The notes under the pieces are model-generated. The model worked only from the letters and a program-made list of their open reading frames with translations, searched no databases and had not been told where the DNA came from. A program made the position numbers and the translations under genes. A stretch of DNA of 64,000 bases from Cronobacter turicensis z3032 (GTDB taxonomy: Bacteria > Pseudomonadota > Gammaproteobacteria > Enterobacterales > Enterobacteriaceae): assembly GCA_000027065.2 (NCBI GenBank), contig FN543093.2:3848074-3912073 (forward strand), given 5' to 3'. Positions 42,898-51,077 of this stretch are shown in pieces. The number at the start of each line of letters is the position of its first letter. Position 1 is the stretch's first letter.

Positions 42898-44540
42898 AAA
42901 AGGTCCTTTTCCCGCTGCTGATGGCGTTGTCGCCTGCCGCCCTGGCCGATGCGCTGACCGGCGATGTGCAGCGCCAGCCAACCAACTGGCAGGCCATCAT
43001 TATGTTCCTCATCTTCGTGGCGCTGACGCTTGGCATCACGTACTGGGCCTCCAAACGCACCCGCTCGCGCAGCGATTACTACACCGCGGGCGGCAACATT
43101 ACCGGCTTCCAGAACGGGCTTGCCATCGCGGGCGATTTTATGTCCGCCGCGTCCTTTCTCGGCATCTCCGCGCTGGTTTATACCTCCGGCTACGACGGGC
43201 TTATCTACTCGCTGGGCTTCCTGGTGGGCTGGCCGATTATCCTGTTCTTAATCGCCGAGCGGTTGCGCAATCTCGGGCGCTACACCTTCGCGGATGTCGC
43301 CTCGTATCGCCTGAAGCAGCGCCCCATTCGCCTGCTCGCCGCCTGCGGCTCGCTGGTGGTGGTGGCGCTTTATCTCATCGCGCAGATGGTTGGCGCGGGC
43401 AAGCTTATCCAGCTGTTGTTCGGCCTGAACTATCACATCGCGGTGGTGCTGGTGGGCGTCCTGATGGTGATGTATGTGCTCTTCGGCGGCATGCTGGCCA
43501 CCACCTGGGTGCAGATAATCAAAGCCGTCCTGCTGCTGTTCGGCGCCAGCTTTATGGCCTTTATGGTGATGAAGCATGTGGGCTTTAGCTTCAACAACCT
43601 GTTCTCGGAAGCGATGGCGGTCCACCCGAAAGGCAGCGCCATCATGAGCCCCGGCGGTCTGGTGAAAGATCCGGTCTCTGCGCTGTCGCTCGGCCTCGGC
43701 CTGATGTTCGGCACCGCCGGTCTGCCGCATATTCTGATGCGTTTCTTTACCGTGAGCGACGCCCGCGAGGCGCGTAAAAGCGTCTTCTACGCCACCGGTT
43801 TTATGGGTTACTTCTACATCCTGACCTTTATCATCGGCTTTGGCGCCATCATGCTGGTGGGCGCGAACCCGGCGTTTAAAGATGCCACCGGCGCGCTGAT
43901 TGGCGGCAACAACATGGCGGCAGTTCATCTGGCCGATGCCGTGGGCGGCAATTTGTTCTTAGGCTTTATCTCGGCGGTCGCCTTCGCCACGATTCTGGCG
44001 GTTGTCGCGGGCCTGACACTCGCGGGCGCGTCGGCGGTGTCGCACGATCTCTATGCCAACGTGTTCCGTAAAGGCGCGACCGAGCGCGATGAGTTGCGCG
44101 TTTCCAAAATCACCGTGCTGGTGCTGGGTGTGGTGGCTATCCTGCTCGGCATCCTGTTCGAGAAGCAGAATATCGCGTTCATGGTGGGCCTGGCGTTCTC
44201 GATTGCGGCGAGCTGTAACTTCCCGATCATTTTGCTCTCGATGTACTGGTCGAAGCTCACCACTCGCGGCGCAATGATTGGCGGCTGGCTCGGTCTGTTG
44301 ACCGCCGTGGTGCTGATGATCCTCGGCCCGACCGTCTGGGTACAGGTACTTGGCCACGCCGCGCCGGTCTTCCCGTATGAATATCCGGCGCTGTTCTCCA
44401 TCGCCGTGGCGTTTATCGGGATCTGGGTCTTCTCGGCAACCGACAACAGCCCGGAGGGCAAGCTGGAGCGCGAACAGTTCCGCGCGCAGTTTATCCGTTC
44501 ACAAACCGGTCTGGGCATCGAACAGGGCCGCGCGCACTAA
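42894..44540 (+). CDS. actP: Acetate/glycolate:cation symporter ActP
   Basis: Sodium:solute symporter (548 aa) for acetate and glycolate. An N-terminal signal-like segment (MKKVLFPLLMALSPAALADA) is followed by the LeuT-fold helices. The SSS signatures SDYYTAGGNITGFQNGLAIAG and FGTAGLPHILMRFFTVSDAREARKS are present. Its ATG overlaps the end of yjcH, so translation is coupled in the acs operon. Confidence 0.97.
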   Translation: MKKVLFPLLMALSPAALADALTGDVQRQPTNWQAIIMFLIFVALTLGITYWASKRTRSRSDYYTAGGNITGFQNGLAIAGDFMSAASFLGISALVYTSGYDGLIYSLGFLVGWPIILFLIAERLRNLGRYTFADVASYRLKQRPIRLLAACGSLVVVALYLIAQMVGAGKLIQLLFGLNYHIAVVLVGVLMVMYVLFGGMLATTWVQIIKAVLLLFGASFMAFMVMKHVGFSFNNLFSEAMAVHPKGSAIMSPGGLVKDPVSALSLGLGLMFGTAGLPHILMRFFTVSDAREARKSVFYATGFMGYFYILTFIIGFGAIMLVGANPAFKDATGALIGGNNMAAVHLADAVGGNLFLGFISAVAFATILAVVAGLTLAGASAVSHDLYANVFRKGATERDELRVSKITVLVLGVVAILLGILFEKQNIAFMVGLAFSIAASCNFPIILLSMYWSKLTTRGAMIGGWLGLLTAVVLMILGPTVWVQVLGHAAPVFPYEYPALFSIAVAFIGIWVFSATDNSPEGKLEREQFRAQFIRSQTGLGIEQGRAH

Positions 44541-44548
44541 ACCTTCTG

Positions 44549-44569
44549 CCCCGGCCATTCTGGCCGGGG
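44549..44569 (+). terminator. Probable acs operon terminator
   Basis: Perfect CCCCGGCC/GGCCGGGG stem with an ATTCT loop just after actP. The following sequence is atcacactttt, so the T tract is imperfect. Confidence 0.5.
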
Positions 44570-44687
44570 ATCACACTTTTCCCCTTCCGCCCTGTCCCGT
44601 GTCTCTGGTCGCGCTACATTAGAAAAATGAAACGTTGTTTTTATTTTACCTATACAACATATCATTTTGGCTGAGAGGAGCATGGCT

Positions 44688-45983
44688 ATGAAAAAATACG
44701 CCCTGGTGGGAACCGGCGGGCGCGCCGGGATGTATATCGAGGCTATCGGCAAGACGTTTCGCGACAGCGCGCAGATGGTCGCTTTCTGCGACACCAACCA
44801 GACCCGTATGCGCTACGCCTGCCGCCTGCTGGAAAACGCCGGCGCCCAGGCGGTGCCCTGTTTTGTCGCCGCGCAGTTTGAAGAGATGATCCGCGAAACG
44901 CAGCCCGATATCATCATCGTCACCACCATGGACCGCACCCATGACGACTACATCGTGCGCGCGCTTTATGCGGGCTGCGATGTCATCACCGAAAAACCGA
45001 TGACCATCGACGAAGCCCGTGCGCTGCGCATTCTTAACGCCATTGAAGAGACGGGCCGCGAGGTGCGCGTCACGTTCAACTACCGCTACGCGCCGCACCA
45101 CAGCAAAGTGCGCGAGCTGCTAATGAACGGCACCATCGGCGAGGTCTTTTCGGTCCACTTTGAATGGCTGCTGAATACCGAACATGGCGCGGACTATTTT
45201 CGCCGCTGGCACCGCGAGAAACGCAACAGCGGCGGCCTGCTGGTGCACAAATCCACCCATCATTTCGACTTAATGAATTTCTGGCTCGGCAGCTACCCGG
45301 CGCGCGTCTACGCCGAAGGCGCGCTGCGTTTTTATGGCCGTGAAAATGCCGAGAAGCGCGGCGTCTCGCAGTTTTATCCGCGCGCCCACGGCTATCCGGC
45401 GGCGAAGAACGATCCGTTCGCGCTGCATATGGAGGAGAGCGCGCAGCTCAAAGCGCTCTATCTGGATGCCGAACATGAAGACAGCTACTTTCGCGATCAA
45501 AGCGTGTTCAGCGACGGCATCACCATTGAGGATACGCTGTCGGTACTGGTGAAATATCAGAACCAGACGCAGCTCACCTATTCACTCAATGCCTATCTGC
45601 CCCAGGAAGGGCTCAATGTGGTGTTCAACGGCAGCCGCGGACGGCTTGAAATGAAGCTCGTGGAGAACTCCTACGTCAACGGCGGCGGGCTGCGTGAAGC
45701 CGAAGGTAGCCTTGACCGTTGCGATATCACGGTGTACCCGATGTTCGCAGCGCCCTGGAAAGCGGATTTTACGCTGGGCGAAGGGGGCCACGGCGGTGGC
45801 GACAACGCGATGCTGGCGGATCTGTTTGGCGAGCCGGGCGACGACCCGCTGCAACGCGCCGCCGATCACCGCGCGGGCGCGATGTCTGTCCTGACGGGCA
45901 TTGCGGGGAATCTCTCAATGCAGCAGCAGCGACCGGTGAATTTTAGCGAGTTTGAACTGGTGCGGCGGCTGGCGGGGAGGTAA
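44688..45983 (+). CDS. Gfo/Idh/MocA-family oxidoreductase
   Basis: NAD(P)-dependent sugar or inositol dehydrogenase-like protein (431 aa). An N-terminal Rossmann fold starts KYALVGTGGRAGMYIEAIG, the EKP motif is in CDVITEKPMTIDEARAL, and the C-terminal domain carries VTFNYRYAPHHSKVRELL and the active-site-like SGGLLVHKSTHHFDLMNFWLG. The ATG at 44688 was preferred because GAGGAG lies 7 bp before it; an ATG two codons earlier is too close. Substrate unknown. It occupies the place of yjcF in E. coli. Confidence 0.82.
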   Translation: MKKYALVGTGGRAGMYIEAIGKTFRDSAQMVAFCDTNQTRMRYACRLLENAGAQAVPCFVAAQFEEMIRETQPDIIIVTTMDRTHDDYIVRALYAGCDVITEKPMTIDEARALRILNAIEETGREVRVTFNYRYAPHHSKVRELLMNGTIGEVFSVHFEWLLNTEHGADYFRRWHREKRNSGGLLVHKSTHHFDLMNFWLGSYPARVYAEGALRFYGRENAEKRGVSQFYPRAHGYPAAKNDPFALHMEESAQLKALYLDAEHEDSYFRDQSVFSDGITIEDTLSVLVKYQNQTQLTYSLNAYLPQEGLNVVFNGSRGRLEMKLVENSYVNGGGLREAEGSLDRCDITVYPMFAAPWKADFTLGEGGHGGGDNAMLADLFGEPGDDPLQRAADHRAGAMSVLTGIAGNLSMQQQRPVNFSEFELVRRLAGR

Positions 45984-46012
45984 AAAAACCGCCGGAACGA
46001 TCCGGCGGTTTC
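45982..46012. terminator. Bidirectional terminator between the oxidoreductase gene and yjcE
   Basis: A run of As, ACCGCCGGA, loop acga, TCCGGCGGT and Ts lie between two convergent stop codons about 30 bp apart. Confidence 0.88.
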
Positions 46013-46014
46013 GG

Positions 46015-47661
46015 TTATTTGCGCTCCATCAGCAGCGCTTCGAGCAGGTCCATATCGTGCAGTATCTTTTGCAGCGTCTCGTTGCTGATCTGCCGCGTGG
46101 CGCGCAGGTGGTACAGCTCGGCGCGCTCCGCACGCAGCGCGGTCAGGCGGAAACGGCGCTCAAGGTTTTCTTCAAGCTCGCTGTTTTCCACATCGTTACG
46201 CCCATCGGCGCGGCGACGCAGGTTCCCCACCACGCGCGCGGACACCTCTTTCAGCAGCTGATCGTCGATGTTCTCTTCGGTATTTGCGGCCAGACGCTCT
46301 TCCATTTTCTGGATGGCGGTAATCGCCACTTCCGCCGTCGCCGAGCGCGCCATGCGTTCCTCTTTGTGCGCCAGGCCGTGATCCGGAGTCTCAACCTGTT
46401 GCAGCAGAATCGGCAGCAGGATCACGCCGACAAACAGCGAGAAGAGGATCACGCCCGCGGCCAGGAACACCAGCTCATAGCGCGCCGGGAAGGGCGAACC
46501 GTCCGGCAGCAGCAGCGGAATGGAGAGCACACCCGCCAGCGTGATGGCCCCGCGCACCCCGGCGAATGACGCAACCAGTAATTCGCGCGTGGAGTATTCG
46601 CCAAAGCTGAGCGGCTTTTTCTTCAGAAAACGCAGGCTAAAGCGCTTCATGATCCACAGCCACAGGAACCGCACGCCAATCAGCGCCACGTAGATCAGGA
46701 CGATGTCCATGAACAGCATCCAGGTTTCGACGTTCGGATCCAGTTCGGCGGCGGCCAGCGAGGTTTCCATAATGCCCGGCAGTTGCAGACCGAGCATCAG
46801 GAAGACCATGCCGTTAAACACAAACTCCAGCATCGACCAGACGCTGTTGGCGCGCAGGCGCATCGCCAGCGGCGCGGTGCGCATTACGCCGGAGCGGGTA
46901 ATGGTCATCCCGGCGGCTACTGCGGCCAGAATGCCGGAGAAGCCGATATGTTCGGCAATCAGATAAGAGGCGAACGGCAGCAGGAACAACAGCACGATCT
47001 GTGTGGCGGGTTCATCGCCGCCCCAACGGCTCAGCAGGCGCAGCGAGCGGCCATACAGCCAGCTCACCGCGATACCGGCGAGCAGGCCGCCAATCGCCAC
47101 TTTTAAAAATTCCAGCGACGCGCCGCCTACGGTAAAGATCATCGTCCCCATCGCAACCGCCACGGCGAATTTCAGCGACACCAGGCCGGAGGCGTCATTC
47201 ATCAGCGCCTCGCCCTGCAAAATCCCCATGATTTTTTTCGGGATGCGGCCTTCGCCGACAATACCGGAAAGCGCCACCGCATCGGTTGGCGACAACACCG
47301 CCGCAAGCGCGAAAGCGGGGATCAGCGGAATGCCCGGCACCATCCAGTAGATAAGAAAACCGATACCCACGACGGTTATCACCACCAGCGCCAGCGCGAG
47401 GCCGATAATTTCGCGACCGTGATCGAGGAATTCGCGGGTCGGGGTTTTCCAGCCGTCGGCAAACAGCAGCGGCGGAATAAACAGGACCAGGAACAGCTCC
47501 GGATTAAAGTCGACGTGCAGACCGAACGTAGGCCAGGCGAGCAGCGCCCCGATGGCTATCTGCATCAGCGGCAGCGGGATCTGGAATGGCAGCATACGGG
47601 TGACGACCCCGGAGAGCGATACCATGAGGGTCATGATGAGGATGGTAAAAAAGATTTCCAT
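46015..47661 (-). CDS. yjcE: CPA1-family Na+/H+ antiporter YjcE
   Basis: Inner-membrane cation/proton antiporter (548 aa). CPA1 motifs LAAVLSPTDAVALSGIVGE (ion-binding Asp) and QGEALMNDASGLVSLKFAVA are clear, with about twelve hydrophobic segments. The C-terminal cytoplasmic helical tail (about residues 430-548) is rich in E and R and ends in a probable coiled coil. The start MEIFFTILIMTL at 47661 is the family start; 14 upstream codons are open. Confidence 0.94.
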   Translation of the reverse strand: MEIFFTILIMTLMVSLSGVVTRMLPFQIPLPLMQIAIGALLAWPTFGLHVDFNPELFLVLFIPPLLFADGWKTPTREFLDHGREIIGLALALVVITVVGIGFLIYWMVPGIPLIPAFALAAVLSPTDAVALSGIVGEGRIPKKIMGILQGEALMNDASGLVSLKFAVAVAMGTMIFTVGGASLEFLKVAIGGLLAGIAVSWLYGRSLRLLSRWGGDEPATQIVLLFLLPFASYLIAEHIGFSGILAAVAAGMTITRSGVMRTAPLAMRLRANSVWSMLEFVFNGMVFLMLGLQLPGIMETSLAAAELDPNVETWMLFMDIVLIYVALIGVRFLWLWIMKRFSLRFLKKKPLSFGEYSTRELLVASFAGVRGAITLAGVLSIPLLLPDGSPFPARYELVFLAAGVILFSLFVGVILLPILLQQVETPDHGLAHKEERMARSATAEVAITAIQKMEERLAANTEENIDDQLLKEVSARVVGNLRRRADGRNDVENSELEENLERRFRLTALRAERAELYHLRATRQISNETLQKILHDMDLLEALLMERK

Positions 47662-47762
47662 GCGGTCTGAGCGGCTCCTTATTATCTGTGATGTAAGACT
47701 CACCTTTGATAATAGAACATTGACGCGCCGGAAAAGGAATCAGGTTGTGCCCTGAAAGCAGG

Positions 47763-47787
47763 AAAAAGCGGGCCGTAGCCCGCTTTA
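47763..47787 (-). terminator. Terminator downstream of ghxP
   Basis: On the minus strand AAAGCGGGC and GCCCGCTTT flank a short loop and are followed by Ts, 12 bp after the ghxP stop codon. Confidence 0.8.
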
Positions 47788-47799
47788 TTAAAGAAAGGT

Positions 47800-49149
47800 T
47801 TAGATTGCCCAGCCGCCCGCGTAGAAAGCGACCAGCGCGATGGCGATAATCACTGTGCCGATATTAAGCTTGCGGAACTCGCCCGAGACGATGCGGCCAA
47901 TCACCAGCGACGCAAAACCGATCATGATGCCGGTCACGATGTTGCAGGTCAGCACGATAAACACCGCGGTGATAAGCCCCGCCATGGCGTCAACGAAATC
48001 GGCGAAATCGATTTTCGCCACGTTGCTCAGCATCAGCAGACCGACATACATCAGCGCAGGCGCCGTGGCGTACGCCGGTACCAGGTAAGAGAGCGGCGAG
48101 AGGAACAGGATAAGCAGGAACAGTACGCCGACGGTAATCGCCGTCAGGCCCGTTTTACCGCCCGCGGCGGTGCCAGCGGCAGATTCGATATAAACCGCAG
48201 CCGGCGCCGCGCCCACCAGGCCTGAGAAGACGCTGGAGAGGGAATCGGTGGTCAGCGCTTTGCCGCCGTCGATGATCTGGCCGTCTTTATCCAGCAGATT
48301 CGCCTGGCCTGCGACCGCGCGAATGGTGCCGGTGGCGTCGAACACGGCGGTCATCACCAGCGCCAGCACGCTCGGAATAACCACGGGATCGAGCGCGCCC
48401 ATGATGTCGAGGCTGCCAATCAGCGAATTTCCGTTTTCATCGCTCAGCGACGGCATGGCGAACAGGCCGGTGAATTTCACCGTCGGGTCGAAGATCAGGC
48501 CAACAATTGAAATGCCAATAATGGTCAGCAGAATGCCGCCCGGCACTTTCAGTTTCTCAAGACCGATAATCACCGCCAGCCCAATCAGCGACATGATAAC
48601 CGGGAAGCTCGCGAAATGACCGAGCGCCACCGGCAGGCCGTCGAGCGGGTTTTTAATGACCAGGCCTACGCCGTTGGCGGCAATCAGCAGCAGGAACAGA
48701 CCGATGCCGATGCCGGTGCCGTGCGCCACGCCCTGCGGCAGGTTGCGCAGGATCCAGCTACGAATGCCGGTTGCAGAAATAACGGTAAAGAGCACGCCCA
48801 TCAGGAAGACCGCGCCGAGCGCGACGGGTACGCTGATGTGCTGTCCGAGCACCAGGCTAAACGCCGTAAAGGCGGTCAGCGAAATGGCGCAGCCGATAGC
48901 CAGCGGCAGATTCGCCCACAGCCCCATCACGATGGAACCGACGCCAGCCACCAGACAGGTGGCGACGAACACGGCGGCAGGCGAGAAACCGGCTTTGCCA
49001 AGCATCCCCGGCACGACAATCACGGAATAGACCATCGCAAGAAAAGTGGTGAGACCGGCAACAATCTCCTGGCGCACGTTACTGCCGCGCGCGGAAATTT
49101 TAAAAAAGGCGTCGAGTGAACCGCCGTTACGCGCAGAAGGCGTAGACAT
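47800..49149 (-). CDS. ghxP: Guanine/hypoxanthine permease GhxP (YjcD)
   Basis: High-affinity purine permease of the NCS2/AzgA-like group (449 aa, E. coli length). Characteristic runs are RQEIVAGLTTFLAMVYSVIVVPGML, ATCLVAGVGSIVMGLWANLPLA, FDATGTIRAVAGQA and AAPAAVYIESAAGTAAGGKTGL. The start MSTPSARNGGSLDAFFK at 49149 was chosen; the open frame upstream runs through the PurR operators and is not coding. Confidence 0.96.
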   Translation of the reverse strand: MSTPSARNGGSLDAFFKISARGSNVRQEIVAGLTTFLAMVYSVIVVPGMLGKAGFSPAAVFVATCLVAGVGSIVMGLWANLPLAIGCAISLTAFTAFSLVLGQHISVPVALGAVFLMGVLFTVISATGIRSWILRNLPQGVAHGTGIGIGLFLLLIAANGVGLVIKNPLDGLPVALGHFASFPVIMSLIGLAVIIGLEKLKVPGGILLTIIGISIVGLIFDPTVKFTGLFAMPSLSDENGNSLIGSLDIMGALDPVVIPSVLALVMTAVFDATGTIRAVAGQANLLDKDGQIIDGGKALTTDSLSSVFSGLVGAAPAAVYIESAAGTAAGGKTGLTAITVGVLFLLILFLSPLSYLVPAYATAPALMYVGLLMLSNVAKIDFADFVDAMAGLITAVFIVLTCNIVTGIMIGFASLVIGRIVSGEFRKLNIGTVIIAIALVAFYAGGWAI

Positions 49150-49263
49150 AATGAGACATCCCCTGAAAGTGATAGTTTTTAAAGCTCGCGCGTGGCAAAC
49201 AACCCGCTGCGGATCAAACGTTAACTCCCTGCGTTCTGTTTGTGGTTTTGGAGGGGCCACAAA

Positions 49264-49322
49264 AAGCAAACGTTTAACTCCACGCGCAAAAAACGACAAA
49301 ATTTTTAGGCAAACGATTATCC
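49264..49322 (-). promoter_or_regulatory. PurR-like operators upstream of ghxP
   Basis: AAGCAAACGTTTAACT (49264-49279) and AGGCAAACGATTATCC (49307-49322) both match the PurR core GCAAACG-TTT/ATT. Control by the purine repressor fits a guanine/hypoxanthine permease and is known for the E. coli gene. A further GCGCAAACGATATCGT at 49407-49422 is less certain. Confidence 0.55.
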
Positions 49323-49429
49323 AGCCTTAGGACGGGGTTTTTCAACTGAACTTTATGGCTTTTGGCAAAAAGTTACGTCGGCTGATGAATAATTCAGCGC
49401 AGGCTGCGCAAACGATATCGTTGATGCGC

Positions 49430-49457
49430 AAAAAACAGGCCTTCGGGTGAAGGCCTG
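49430..49457 (-). terminator. Terminator downstream of the GST gene
   Basis: On the minus strand CAGGCCTTC and GAAGGCCTG (9 bp, perfect) flank a 4-nt loop and are followed by six Ts, directly after the stop codon of the gene at 49463. Confidence 0.9.
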
Positions 49458-49462
49458 CGTAA

Positions 49463-50131
49463 TTAACTGCCGGGGATCTCCAGCGGACCGCCTTTTTCAA
49501 TCGCGCGCTGCCAGGCCGGTCGCGCCTGAAGATTGGTGAGCCAGGCGCGAAGCTGACGGAACTCGCCGGATTCGCTGCGCGCCAGCAGGGCGATAATCGG
49601 GAAGCTCATCTGAATATCCGCCATGCTGAACGTCTGCCCGGCAAACCAGGGATGCAGCGTCAGGTGATCTTCCATAAAACGCGTGTGGGTGGCTATCTGC
49701 TTATTGAGCCAGGCTTTCTGCACGCCCTGCCCAAGCGCTTTGCCGATGGTGCGAAGCCCGAGCGGGACAGGCTTTTTACCGAGGCTGCCAAACACCAGCT
49801 TCATCAACAGCAGCGGCATCAAAGACCCTTCGGCGTAATGGAGCCAGATGCGGTACTGGATTTTCTCCTCCGCGCTCAGCGGCTTCAGGCGCTGTTCGGT
49901 GTCATAGGTTTCCTGGAGATATTCCAGAATCGCGCCGGACTCGATAATTTTCTGGCCTTTATCTTCCAGCACCGGCGACTTGCCGAGCGGATGCACTTTC
50001 TTGAGCGCAGGCGGCGCCAGCATGGTCGGCTCGCGCTGGTAACGCACCAGTTCGTAGGGTAAACCGAGCTCTTCAAGCGCAAAAAGAATGCGCTGCGAGC
50101 GGGAATTATTCAGATGGTGGACCGTCAGCAT
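49463..50131 (-). CDS. Glutathione S-transferase family protein
   Basis: Canonical two-domain GST (222 aa). The thioredoxin-like N domain begins MLTVHHLNNSRSQRILFALEELGLPYELV, with Ser in the usual active-site position (NNSRSQR). The cis-Pro region is GKSPVLEDKGQKIIESGAILEYL, in which ESGAI contacts glutathione. The C domain has the N-capping box FSMADIQMSFPI. The substrate is not predictable. It lies between ghxP and soxR; E. coli has no GST at this place as I recall. Confidence 0.85.
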   Translation of the reverse strand: MLTVHHLNNSRSQRILFALEELGLPYELVRYQREPTMLAPPALKKVHPLGKSPVLEDKGQKIIESGAILEYLQETYDTEQRLKPLSAEEKIQYRIWLHYAEGSLMPLLLMKLVFGSLGKKPVPLGLRTIGKALGQGVQKAWLNKQIATHTRFMEDHLTLHPWFAGQTFSMADIQMSFPIIALLARSESGEFRQLRAWLTNLQARPAWQRAIEKGGPLEIPGS

Positions 50132-50208
50132 GGCGTTTTCCTTTCGCTTTTCATTGCATTAACTATAGAGAATCCACCATTGACGCACAGAATTTGTTTG
50201 CGCGCCGC

Positions 50209-50667
50209 TTATTCGTCTTCCAGCAGACGCGCCCCGCTGCCCTGCGCGCCCAGACGGTCCTCGGGGTTGCGTAGCGGACAATCGCGGTGTGACAGACAGC
50301 CGCAGCCGATGCAGCCGTCGAGATCGTCGCGCAGCGCGGTCAGCGTTTTAATGCGCCTGTCCAGCTCCTCACGCCACTGGGTGGAGAGCTGCTTCCAGGC
50401 CTTCGGGCTCAGGTTATGTCCTTCCGGCAACACGCCGATAGCCTCGCCAATCGTCGCCAGCGGAATGCCGATGCGCTGGGCGATTTTAATGATCGCCACC
50501 TGACGCAGCACGTCGCGCCGGTAACGACGTTGATTGCCGCTGTTACGGGTGCTTTTAATCAGCCCTTTGCTTTCATAAAAGTGCAGCGCGGAGACCGCAA
50601 CGCCGCTGCGCTTCGCGACTTCGCCTGGCGTCAGCAGCGATTTGATTCTGGGTGCTTTCTTTTCCAT
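50209..50667 (-). CDS. soxR: Redox-sensitive transcriptional activator SoxR
   Basis: MerR-family sensor (152 aa) with an oxidisable [2Fe-2S] cluster that activates soxS under redox-cycling stress. The N-terminal HTH is LTPGEVAKRSGVAVSALHFYESKGLI. Cluster ligands C119, C122, C124 and C130 in CIGCGCLSHRDC match the E. coli numbering exactly. The C-terminal tail is slightly shorter than in E. coli (154 aa). It is divergent from soxS with the operator between. Confidence 0.97.
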   Translation of the reverse strand: MEKKAPRIKSLLTPGEVAKRSGVAVSALHFYESKGLIKSTRNSGNQRRYRRDVLRQVAIIKIAQRIGIPLATIGEAIGVLPEGHNLSPKAWKQLSTQWREELDRRIKTLTALRDDLDGCIGCGCLSHRDCPLRNPEDRLGAQGSGARLLEDE

Positions 50668-50674
50668 CAGGGGC

Positions 50675-50705
50675 TTTACCTCAAGTTAACTTGAGGAATT
50701 ATACT
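50675..50705 (+). promoter_or_regulatory. soxS promoter with SoxR operator
   Basis: A perfect 18-bp palindrome, CCTCAAGTTAACTTGAGG (50679-50696), lies between the -35 TTTACC (50675-50680) and the -10 TATACT (50700-50705). The 19-bp spacer is the overlong spacing that MerR-type activators correct by bending DNA. Identical in design to the E. coli soxS promoter. Confidence 0.95.
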
Positions 50706-50753
50706 CGCTGACCATAAGAACGGCTAACCCAAAACAGAGGAAGAGGACGGCTT

Positions 50754-51077
50754 ATGTCACATCAGGAAATTATCCACGCACTGACGCAATGGATTGATGA
50801 GCATATTGACCAGCCACTGAATATTGATGTGGTGGCAAAGAAGTCGGGCTATTCGAAATGGTATTTACAGCGGATGTTCCGTACCGTCATGCATCAGACG
50901 CTGGGTGAGTATATTCGCAAGCGTCGCCTGCAACTGGCGGCGCAGGAGTTACGCACGACCCGACGGCCGATTTTTGATATTGCAATGGATTATGGCTATG
51001 TGTCGCAGCAGACGTTCTCGCGAATTTTCCGCCGTCAGTTCGACCGCACGCCGAGTGATTATCGTCAGAGCGCCTGA
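50754..51077 (+). CDS. soxS: Superoxide response regulator SoxS
   Basis: AraC/XylS-type activator (107 aa, family length) of the oxidative stress regulon. Two helix-turn-helix motifs are visible: NIDVVAKKSGYSKWYLQRMFR and IFDIAMDYGYVSQQTFSRIFRR. It has no ligand domain, so activity is set by its amount, which SoxR controls. Its final 13 bp overlap the 3' end of pdeC on the opposite strand. Confidence 0.97.
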   Translation: MSHQEIIHALTQWIDEHIDQPLNIDVVAKKSGYSKWYLQRMFRTVMHQTLGEYIRKRRLQLAAQELRTTRRPIFDIAMDYGYVSQQTFSRIFRRQFDRTPSDYRQSA

